In this document: positions 35,388-45,537 of the stretch, in pieces | Layout: every line of letters begins with the position of its first letter | Position numbering within the stretch: the stretch's first letter is position 1 | Notes under the pieces: generated by a model | Told to the model about the DNA's origin: nothing | The model's database searches: none | What the model saw: only the letters and a program-made list of their open reading frames with translations | Program-made: the position numbers and the translations under genes | Assembly: GCA_025331445.1 (NCBI GenBank) | Contig: JAIWNE010000002.1 | Location: 1-64,000 of the forward strand | DNA from: Blakeslea trispora | Taxonomy: Eukaryota; Mucoromycota; Mucoromycetes; Mucorales; Choanephoraceae | Direction: 5' to 3' | Length of the DNA stretch: 64,000 nucleotides

Positions 35388-35662
35388 TACTGGTTTTTAA
35401 CTTAGAATTCGACAATTGGCCCAAAAAATTCGTTTTTTGGCCAAATCGATTTCGGATATGTGCACCATAAATTACGTTTTTAGGTACTGATGATTTTGTT
35501 AAGGTATGTTATAGTCTTTCAATAAATAAAATCAAGACAGTAGTCAAATGCAACAAAAGCAACTTCTTTTTATAATTGAATTTATTTACAGCATCTCTTC
35601 TTCACGGATACAGCTGGCATAAAAAGTTAGGGAATGTCTAATCCATCCTTTACAGTCATCAG
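35388..35662 (-). mobile_element. Tc1-like element 2, right end with the transposase C-terminus
   Basis: On the minus strand, 35662-35586 encode CKGWIRHSLTFYASCIREEE and a final TAA, exactly the continuation of the frame interrupted at 26811. The terminal repeat follows, ending at TA 35388-35389. It is displaced 8.4 kb from the left part by the inversion. Confidence 0.85.
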
Positions 35663-36072
35663 TGTTGTATTCATACAGTACGGATCAAGTATTTAGCCAC
35701 TCATGAATCCACAACCATTCTCTAATTCGACTTCAGCTTGTTTCATTTGACATTCAATTCGGATAAACCTTCATTCAAGGTCAGGACTGACATCTTGCCA
35801 ATAATTTACCAGTTACTGGGTTTAAGGTACAGATGGCCAATCATTCTATTTTAGTAATTCTTCTTTACAAGATTGTCATCATTCATCTCTCATCCGATTC
35901 GTTGTTATTATCATAATCATCTACAAGCCTCTAGAAAAGTTTTACAATCTCAGTTGAAATATCATCTTCATGAAAAGTATAAATAGCACATCAATTTTGA
36001 AGTAAATAAAACATTATCTTTAGTCTGATTAATTCTCTGATTTCTATCATTGCGATTTCTTGGCCTATAACA
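35663..36072. mobile_element. Solo LTR, family gamma, right copy (410 bp)
   Basis: TGTTGTATTCATA ... GCCTATAACA, inverted relative to 26812-27221 and of equal length. Flanks ATCAG (left) and ACGCG (right) do not match each other, but each matches a flank of the other copy. Confidence 0.9.
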
Positions 36073-36117
36073 ACGCGAAGCCATTATAGTCAGGAACGGT
36101 AGAATGAGCCTAGACCA

Positions 36118-36170
36118 GCTGGGAAGGGGTTCAAGGGGGAGGGTCGTCCCTCCCCCTCACGCGAAGCCAT
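36118..36170 (+). repeat. Third G-rich hairpin unit of Helitron 2
   Basis: CCAGCTGGGAAGGGGTTC, then GGGGGAGGGTCGTCCCTCCC, then CTCACGCG. It has the same orientation relative to the gene as the copy in Helitron 3. Confidence 0.8.
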
Positions 36171-36374
36171 CACTATTCATTCGTTAAAATACAGTTTGTA
36201 AAGAACAGTCACTAACTTTTAAATCATTTAAAATTGATGCGTGTTCTACTGCTGTTCTAAAATTACTTTTTTCTTCTTTTTATCTCCAATTAGTAAGTAA
36301 CTTGGCTTTGGACTTTTAGTTTCCTATACTGTTATTTGACTATTGAAACTTTGACAGATACATATAACAAAAAT

Positions 36375-39300
36375 ATGAATGATCCATCAACTATTTTCTG
36401 TGCAGCATGCAACGAGCCGGGACACTCTCGCAGAACATACCGATTTTGTCGAATGAACCCTCGCAATCAAGTAGATGAAGATGTGCAGATGGAAGAAGTT
36501 CAACAGAATCAACGTCAAGACAATATAGCTGTATGTTCAGCTTGCAATGAACCTGGACACTCACGCCGAACTTTTGCTGGGTGCAGAATGAACCCACGTT
36601 TTCAGAATATGGAAGTAGATGGGCAACTCCCTGCTGTCGAAGTTTGCGTCAGCTGCGGAAGGGAAGAACATTCTAGAAGTACCAGTAGACTTTGCCCTTT
36701 GAACACTCAAAACACTTTGAATATCGCAAGAGACTTGAGTGCTGTACCTTCTATGAGATTTGATTGTGGTTCAATGAGTTGTGTTTGCAATCATTGTGGT
36801 GCCTTGATGTGGATAAAGGAAAGAGCTTCTGGTAGTAGTATGACTCATCCTGTATTTTAGTTGTGTTGTTGTAAGGGCGAGTCAATCTTAAATTCTTTGC
36901 AACCAACACCGTTAGAAATTGCAAATCTTCTTAAGGGAAATGATGATACTTCCAAAGAGTTTCGAAGTAATATTAGAATGTACAACAGCTCTTTAAGCTT
37001 CACTTCATTTGGTGTAAACCTTGATTTGAACTTAGCTAATAGTCGAAATGGCTCCTACACTTTTCGAATTCAGGGCAGTCCATATCATTTGATTGGATCT
37101 GCTATTCCCTCAAGAAATGCGAGTCCTAAGTTTGCACAGATCTATATTTTTGATACTGAGCATGAATTGGAAAATCGATATGCAATTGCACAAAATGTAG
37201 ACCGTTCAACTTTGTTAGCAATTCAAAATATGATGCATCGAGTTAACCCCTTCATTGCTATCTTCAAAAACATGACGCAAATCACTGCTGAACAACAGGG
37301 TAACAGTAGTAATGTTGGTCAAAATGAAGGCATATCATCTATGGAAAATGTGAAGTTAGTCTTTAGAGCTGAAGGTGTGCCAGATCGTAGACGCTATAAT
37401 AGACCTACGAACGGATCTCACATCGCAGCTATAATTGTTGGTGGTGATAATGACGATAATGCTGCAAACACCTCTCGAGATATTGTCATTCAATACCAAG
37501 ACAGTTCTATTGTAAGAGTCAATGAGTCAAACCAATTCTATGGCCCATTACATTACGTTCTTTTGTTTCCCTTTGGAGAACCTGGTTGGAGCATCACCAG
37601 TTTAAGCACTTCGTCCAATGAAAAAATGACAATCATGCAGTTCTATAGCTTTAGGCTCATGTACAGACCATCTGATGACCATTTGTTACATCTTTTTGGC
37701 AATCTACATCATCAGTACATTGTCGATATGTATACTAAGATGGAGCAAAACAGACTCTTATACATTCGTTATAATCAAAACAGTTTAAAGTGTGAACTGT
37801 ATCAGGGTCTGCAAGATGCTGTAAATTTAAGTGATGGTTTGGAACCAGTCAATCAAGAAGAAAGAGAACGGTTAGGCAAAAAGGTAATCTTACCATCCAG
37901 TTTCATCGGCGGGCCTCGACACATGGCGCAATTGTATCAAGATGCATTGAGTATTGTCAGACGTTTCGGAAAGCCTGATTACTTTATCACCTTTACCTGC
38001 AATCCTCAATGGCCTGAAATCCAACGAGAACTTTTGTTTGGTCAGAAAGCATCAGATCGACCCGATCTTTGTAGCCGAGTTTTCAACATTAAGCTTCGTG
38101 AATTACTTGATGATTTGACCAAAAAGAATATTTTGGGGAAAGCTGTTGGGTTTGTCTACACTATTGAATTTCAGAAACGTGGACTTCCTCATGCTCACAT
38201 TTTGTTGATCGTTGATTCCTCAGATAAGCCTTTAGCTGTGGAGGAGTATGATAATATTGTATCAGCTGAGATACCAGATCCAGTTCGTTTCCCTTTGGCC
38301 CACCAAACAGTGATAAAACATATGATTCATGGACCATGTGGCTTAATTAACTCGCAAGCTGTTTGTATGGACAATGCGCATGGGTGTACTAAAAATTATC
38401 CCAAAGCCTTTTCCAATGAGACAACTGCTAATATCAACGGTGGCTATCCTGTGTATAGAAGAAAAAACAATGGAGTCACAGTCGCAAAGACTATAAACAG
38501 ACATACGTACAATATTGACAATCGTTGGGTTGTACCCCACAATCTCTACCTTGCTACGAAATATGATGCTCATATAAACGTCGAAATATGTTCATCAATT
38601 AACAGCATTAAATATGTCTACAAGTATGTCTACAAAGGTCATGATCGAGCCTCATTGTCTGTTGAGCAAAATGATGAAGTCCGCTCCTTTATCGATGCCC
38701 GATATGTCTCTGCCCCCGAAGCTTGCTGGAGATTATTCTCTTTCCCTATGCACAAGGAGTTTCCCGCACACCAACGACTGGCAATTCATCTCGAGGGCGA
38801 GCAGTCTGTGTATTTCAGCGAGAATGAAAACATCAATGCTGTATTGATGCAAGCTGCTGAACAAGACACAACGTTGACCAGTTGGTTCAAAACAAACCAA
38901 AACGATCCTGATGCAAGATCGATTTTGTACCCTAACTTTCCTGAGCAGTATGTCTGGCACACATCTGTAAAGCCAAGAAAATGGGCAAAAAGACAACGTG
39001 GTTTCGGTGCAACTATTGGCAGAGTTTATTCTGTATCTCCCAAAAGATCAGAATTATATCATCTTCGCATGCTGTTATACCATGTTTCTGGAGCAACCTC
39101 TTTTGCTCACTTGAGAACAATTGATGGCATATGCCATCCTACTTTTCAAGCTGCTGCTAGAGCGTTAGGCTTACTTGCATCGGATAACCAATGGAAGCAA
39201 TGTCTAGATGAAGCTGCTCATACACAAACGCCTGTTTCTCTTCGCAAGCTTTTTTGCATTATCCTGGTGTTCTGTTATCTTGCTGATCCATATCAGCTAT

Positions 39301-41534
39301 GGTTGGATTTCATAGATAAGCTTTTAGAAGACTATGTTCTTCAGCTACACAATGATTCTTCATTTGATTCAGTATTGAACAATGTCAACGATGAAGCCTT
39401 TGATCGTGCACTTTTAGATATTGAGAGTATCTTAACAAGTCACCATGGCTCAAGTCTACGATCATATGGGCAATTCAAATTACTTGTGTCTAACTCTGGG
39501 CAAACTAATCCTAACAGTTTGATCCAAGAACAGCTTCAATTGAATGCTATTGCAAGACAGACGACTTATCTTAAAGATGTTGCAAATTTTAATTCTGATC
39601 AACTTGAAGTTTACGAATCTATCATGCAATGTGTTGAAAGAGATGGATGTAATTCAACTGAGTTTCCCAAACTTTTTTTTGTTGATGGGCCTGGAGGTAC
39701 GGGTAAAACCTATCTTTTCAACACCCTCTTAAAAGCTGTACGATCTGGTCATGATGGTTTTGCTTTAGCTGTTGCTTCCAGTGGCACAGCTGCATTATTG
39801 ATGGCAGGTGGCAGGACAGCTCATTCCATGTTCAAAATACCTCTGGAGGCTTCCTCCACTACAATGTGTAAAATCACACCATCATCTAAGCAAGCTCAAT
39901 TATTAAGAAAGACGAAGCTGATCATTTGGGATGAGTCTTCAATGATTAATAAGTCTACTCTTGAGACAATGGATCGTACATTCAAAGATATTTTTGGTGC
40001 TCAAAATGATGCGCTAGAATCAGTACCATTTGGTGGCAGATTAATGGTTTTTGGTGGCGACTTTCGTCAAGTACTTCCTGTCATTTCTAAAGGCAGTAGA
40101 TCAGATGTTGTCAATGCATGCATAAACCGATCTTTTCTTTGGCCTTCCTTTGCTGTAAAGAAACTTCAATTAACATGCGTTGTGGTGTTTTAGGGTTGTA
40201 GTGATATAAACGTGTTAAAGAAGAATAGAGTGAGACAAAGAAAGTACTTTGAGAATGTTTGTAGTGTTTTATTTCTTGTTAAGATTGGAAGAAGAGTTTC
40301 ATAAGTTATCACTACAACTACTATTTATACATGTCACAGTTATTTACAGCTTGTACTAAATTAGTGTACTTAGTCTATATGATTACATCACTCTCATCAT
40401 TTACTTGTCTTTATATGACTTAATTAGATGAATGATGTTATGGAGTGATTGAGTCGGATTCTGTATATTGAGAACCTTATTGACTTTACTTCAGATGCTT
40501 TATTTAGTAAGGATTTACAGGGATTGATTTCATTATGTCTGATGTTATTATCCTTATGACTTATTTGGTTTACATGTTACCTTATTGTCATTGTTGAGAC
40601 TTAAATGTGCTCAGATCACCACATGCGTGTTCAGCAAGCTCAAAATAGCAATAATCCTTCTTTGTCCCATGAACTTGAACAATTTGCTAACATGCTTTTG
40701 GATATTGGTAATGGCTCAGCAGAAACTCTTCGAGTTCAAGTTTATCCAAGCTTTATTGCCACTGACACTGACTTTGTCAAGCTGCATGATTCAATGCTTA
40801 TAGCTGGAGATGATCTTTTGAATCTTCTCTCTGCTATTTATCCGGAGCTGTTCAATCCAAACATGAGGATTGAAAGCAGTGCATCCTACTTGATCAACTC
40901 TGCTATTCTGACGCCAATTAATGTGCATGTTGCAGAGATCAATCATTTGCTGATTGAAAAGCTTCCAAGTGAGCCTGTCATCTACTACAGTGCTGATGAG
41001 ACTTTGGATCAACAACAATCGTTGCAGTATCCTATGGAAGTTCTCAATGCAATCGAATCGGGCTCTTTACCTCCCCATGTGCTTACATTGAAAGTCGGAG
41101 CACCGATTATGCTTTTAAGGAATCTTGATGCACTAAATGGTTTATGCAATGGTACAAGACTCATTGTCAAGTCTTTAATGCAAAACTTGATTGAAGCAAC
41201 CATTGAAACAGGTACATTTGCTGTATCTATTGTATGCATTCCAAAGATAAAGCTCTTTTCTGCTGCATCTGATGCCATGCAGTTTCAACGGGTTCAATTT
41301 CCTGTAAGACTTGCTTTTGCTATGACAATCAACAAAGCTCAAGGACAAACGCTTGATCGAGCTGGATTGTATCTACCAAAACCAGTCTTCAGCCATGGGC
41401 AGTTATATGTTGCTCTATCACGAGTCAGACAAAAGGAATCTATCAAAATTCTCATTGGCAAATCAAACTCCATTCCAGCCCAATATGCAAAAAATCATAA
41501 AAGAAATGTTGTATACAAAGAAGTGTTCATATAA
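36375..41534 (+). pseudogene. Helitron 2 Rep-helicase with three N-terminal zinc knuckles; stop, LTR insertion, frame offset
   Basis: ATG at 36375. The first 110 residues hold three CxxC-x3/4-H-x7-C modules (CAACNEPGHSRRTYRFC and two relatives). A TAG at 36858-36860 falls where Helitrons 1 and 3 have Trp (FWxSCC). Then the Rep domain with RGLPHAHIL and KYVYKYVYKG, and the PIF1-like helicase with GPGGTGKT, LIIWDES and GGDFRQVLP. A solo LTR (40181-40623) splits the helicase; the frame NMRVQQ to VVYKEVFI resumes after it, including TINKAQGQT and YVALSRVR, and ends TAA 41532-41534. Removing the LTR and one target copy leaves the halves one base out of frame, so a small indel is also present. It lacks the N-terminal intron of Helitrons 1 and 3. 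Confidence 0.88.
40181..40623 (+). mobile_element. Solo LTR, family alpha (443 bp), in the Helitron 2 helicase
   Basis: TGTGGTGTTTTAGGG ... GATCACCACA, bracketed by the 5-bp target duplication TGCGT at 40176-40180 and 40624-40628. Other copies are 44211-44633 (inverse) and the LTR at 30128-30737. Confidence 0.95.
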
Positions 41535-41639
41535 AAATTTTACTTCCTCTGCACTTATTTTAATTATCACTATCATCATTGTTATTCTTACAGTCCTTAT
41601 CTTTCTTATACATATCAATAAAATTGCTTTTTAGAAATC

Positions 41640-41990
41640 CCTCAGATCTGATCCTAATCGAACCTATCTCATTTAGCTATAAACCAAATACTCGGATAAA
41701 CTTGAGTCTTTCTCACTGCCCCGGGACACATGTTTTTTTTTACCAGAGCGACGGTTTAAAATACACAAAGCGCAGCGAAGGGGTTATTTTATACAATAGC
41801 GAAGGTTCAAAAAAAATATGGGTGGGGCCCCCACATTGATCTTCTCATCGAATTAGTTGGCCTGCGGCAGCACGAGCATCTTACAAAGCGTAGCGTACCG
41901 TACCATAGTGAAGGTCAAGAAAATTAACCAGAGCGCAGCGGAGGTGCTAATTTTATTACCGCAATGGAGGTGCGGTTTGTAATATGCTCG
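41640..41990 (+). repeat. GC-rich 3' region of Helitron 2
   Basis: Contains GCGCAGCGAAGG, AGCGTAGCGTACC and GCGCAGCGGAGGTGC words; 41855-41990 match 9824-9960 of Helitron 1 in the same orientation relative to the gene. The shared block ends exactly at the proposed 3' termini, so it probably belongs to the replication termination region. Confidence 0.7.
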
Positions 41991-43591
41991 TATGTCTTTA
42001 TTTTCCAAAGGAGAAAAAATAGTCCAACTAGCTATAATGCAATCCACCTCATAGATGTTTACCTCTCAAAAACCATGACACCGTTTAAAGAACCCTTGAT
42101 CATCCAAAGTGCTTTTGATATGTAACCTGAATTAATTTTTTCACCGGAAATGATGTTGACAATGATGGCATCTTCCTTTGACTAAAACCGCTAATTTTAC
42201 TAATAACTTTACCTCTTAATTCCATTTTGTCATTTATAGGATTGATCTCTAGTAAATCAGATGTAAATTTGGCTAGAAGTTGTTATTTAGAGAGTGAAAG
42301 TATTGTCTTCAATAAGCTGAAGTGATAAAAGACTGTTATCACAAGCTGAAGGTGTAATCCGTAGGTCTAGGTTGATTCAATCAGAAACGATAATGACTCC
42401 ATACTATCTTCAAGGGTTATATGTGTGTCAGGTAATCAATTGTAGAAATGGAACAATATCTTACTCTGCTTCAAAAATCTATTGGACTTCATCATAAAAC
42501 AAACATTTAACAGTGAGACTAATACATTATCTATTTTCATAATATGTTAGATTATAAAGCCATATATAATGCCATCGAGTTGCTTACCTTTGCTTTATAT
42601 TAAGCGGGATTAAAAGGTATCTTATGTTAGAGTTATCATCTCCACCACTGATAATTTAGAAAATATTGTAATTATTAATCTTTTTCAAGTGATTTAGTGG
42701 TGGCGTGTTTAAATACTGCAATTGTCTGCTTTGTGATGGTAAGATGAGTGACTATATGATGAAGACTTGAGCTGCCCAAATTGATCGTGAACAAACCTAA
42801 AAATTAAGCCTCTTTCTAGACAGATAAAAGAATGGATAAGTTAGCGATTATGTAGCATGACCTGAATGATACACCTTAACTCGGAAAGGAAATACTCTCA
42901 AGATTCAGGAAAAATAAAGGGTGTAGCAATCAATAGAGTGAAGGAAAAAAAAAGGAGAGGAAAAAAGCCGAGAAAAAAAAAGAGATAAAAAAGGAAAGAG
43001 AGTAATGTCACCCCTATAAATAACATGGAACTTTGGGGGTCAACTTACTTTTAAAGTATGTCAGCTATTCTAATGTAGGTAAAGAGAGAATAAACCTGAA
43101 ACCTTCTTAGAAATCGGCCAATCAGAGTAGCGACTTTCCATCACTATGAAAAAGGTAAATGTTTATGATTTGGTTTATTTCCTCTCTTTGAATCATACGC
43201 TTCAACCAGGAATAAAATATTGTCTATGATAGTAATAAATCCAATTATTTAATTAAAAAGAATGAGATGTAGTCAAAAAGATAATTACACTTTAACAGTA
43301 GAAAGTAAGACACAATCCTAAAATTTCAATAAAAATATTGTTTTCATGAAGCATTGATTTCATGTGCTCTGACTTGCTTTTACATATTAAGAACTGACTA
43401 GAATAGTTATAGCCAGTAAGAAATATATAACCTTTTAGTTAAAAAAGTTAACTTTTATGAGCACATGTTAGCTTTCTCGCTGCTCATCAGTTCTGCATGT
43501 CGACATCTCAAAATTACATGAGCATGCAAGATGCTAGTTGATCTCGGAAAAGGTTGAAAAAAATAAAATAAAATAAATAAAAAGCACCTAC
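41991..43591 (-). repeat. Repeat A, copy 2, outer part
   Basis: It matches 2447 down to 898 of the longest copy. The first base follows the 3' end of Helitron 2 and the last base precedes the 5' LTR of the gypsy element. Confidence 0.9.
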
Positions 43592-44140
43592 TGTTGTGAA
43601 CATTTAGAATCTATGTACTGATTACGAAATAAATGATACAAAGTATCATTATACAGGCTATATCTGGACATAAAGTCTAGAATAAAATTAGAGTAACTGT
43701 TATAGATCAATGTCTACTTCATCTATCTATCCTTTAGAGATCGATTCTAATATGTTGCTAACTTGAGAGACAAATTGAATCATATATCAAATAGACCAAT
43801 TGGCTCTTGGGACTCAGGCCTTATCAATGTGGATAAACTATTGATATCAGCTATACCGAATCAGAATTGATGTGACAATGAAAATGACAAGATGGTGCTA
43901 AAGAATTTATTAAAACAATTTTTTTCTATCTTACCATCTCAGATCAGCTATGACCTGAGAGCTGAATAGACTAATTATCTGAGACATGGTCAATGATATA
44001 GAGTTCCGTATCCTCGATATTAAAATAGATTTTCTGATCATCTCTAGATGATAGAATCAGTTTATCCGAAAAGATATAAATACCTAGATAATACATAGCT
44101 ATAAACGACATCTTATCTTTCTCTAATAAACCATACGAGT

Positions 44141-44993
44141 TGTTATATCCGAGAATATAACAGGCACAATAAAATTGAGTAAAGTGTGAAAACAGAGAAG
44201 TGATTAGAACTGTGGTGATCTGAGCACATTTAAGTCTCAACACTGACAATAAGGTTACATTTGATATCCAAATAAGTCAGAAATATTATAACATCATAAA
44301 ATATAAATCCTTACTAAATCCAGAATGAATGAAGTCAATAACATTCACTTTAAATCATATCAAAAAGAAAGCATCACATCATTCTATAATCTAATACTCG
44401 GAATAAGGAATGATGAAATACATTATCTCATAAAAAGTACACTAAATAAGTACTATCAAATAATCTGTAATGACATAAATCCTCAAGTAGAAAACATATA
44501 AATAGTTGTTGTTAGAATAATTTAAAATCGGTAATCATCTTTGATCGAACAAATTCATAGTAAACAGTCTCACTGTATTTCTATCTGTCCCTTCTTCGCA
44601 TTTTATCTATTTCTCTATTTCAAAAACACCACAAGAACCTAACGGCCAAAAAGATAGATATGAATCTGATCTGCGTTTATTTCAAATATTTGCCTTCTAT
44701 TTATACTTTTATGATAACTGAGTAGCAATCCTTATTTAGACTGAGTGCAATTGATGATAGCTAATCGGGTGCTTTGGATAAAGGTTGATACCAATTGCGC
44801 ATTGACCAAAGGTTACCATTAGCGCAATTGTTTTGATCCAAATGTCCTGATGTAAATGAAGTGTGATCCGATCTTTTATTTAGACTGAGCTAAGTGTCAA
44901 TCTGGCTATGAATAATGAAGGGTCGTGTAACTAGGTACCCGCTTAGATCTAGATAATGTCTCAGATGGAGTAGAATGTAGGCTGTATACAACA
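44141..44993. mobile_element. Solo LTR, family beta, nested in the 5' LTR
   Basis: TGTTATATCC ... GTATACAACA with perfect 5-bp duplication CGAGT (44136-44140 and 44994-44998). It is itself interrupted at 44211-44633. Confidence 0.95.
44211..44633 (-). mobile_element. Solo LTR, family alpha, nested in the beta LTR
   Basis: TGTGGTGATCTG ... AAAACACCACA with perfect 5-bp duplication AGAAC (44206-44210 and 44634-44638); inverse relative to the copy at 40181. Confidence 0.95.
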
Positions 44994-45066
44994 CGAGTTC
45001 TAAAGGGTTTCTTTGTTTCTTCCTTTACCTTCACAACATTTTTTCATTTAATTGCTCAAAAACAAG

Positions 45067-45362
45067 ATGTCGGATAACGAAGAATAACGCAAGAAAACAA
45101 TGACTAATGCTGATGTACAAGGAGGCGCTCTACCCAAGGATACTTCTTCTAACATGGACATATCTGATGACTTCGAGTTGGAGGACTTCTCTGTTTCTGG
45201 TTCGGTTGCTGGCTCCATAATTCAAGAAAAAGACCCTGTGGGGGATAGCTTGACTGCTTTGAGAGGTCAGATGGCCAAGGTGATCGCTGACTATAGCAGA
45301 GCAAGACTAGCTCAAGATGACAAGAAGGCTGATGACTGTCTAGTTGAGATCCAAAAACGTAA
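45067..45362 (+). pseudogene. gypsy gag, N-terminal part
   Basis: ATG 45067 starts MSDNEE, a TAA follows at 45085-45087, then the frame RKKTMTNADVQGG to CLVEIQKRN. DSLTALRGQMAKVIADYSRA resembles the helical segment of the gag at 29008-30105. The frame ends at the left edge of MULE 2; the middle of gag (capsid core) is not found on the other side and appears deleted. Confidence 0.65.
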
Positions 45363-45537
45363 CTCTCTATTTCCTGGTACTTTTTAAACTAGCCAGCCTA
45401 CTCGCTACGCTCGTTTTACGGTCGTCGTCGCCTCACGGTTCGGATGCTGAATTAGTTCTGCTTTCTGAAGCACACATATATATTATTATAGATGATAATT
45501 TATTTTATAAGATATATTTTGTTGTTAAGTATGTAAA

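Larger units (their letters stand above)
36073..41990 (+). mobile_element. Helitron 2, main part
   Basis: From the LTR junction to the 3' end at 41990, where CGGTTTGTAATATGCTCG matches the Helitron 1 end apart from CTCG in place of CTAG; T follows. Repeat A resumes at 41991. The 5' end is at 27531 within the inverted segment. The element carries a G-rich hairpin unit, the gene, a solo LTR inside the gene, and a GC-rich 3' region. Confidence 0.8.
43592..45038 (+). mobile_element. 5' LTR of the gypsy element (family delta)
   Basis: TGTTGTGAACATTTAG ... CCTTCACAACA; the match to the 3' LTR covers 43592-44140 and 44994-45038. A T-run and then the gag ATG follow; no tRNA primer-binding site is obvious. 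Confidence 0.9.
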
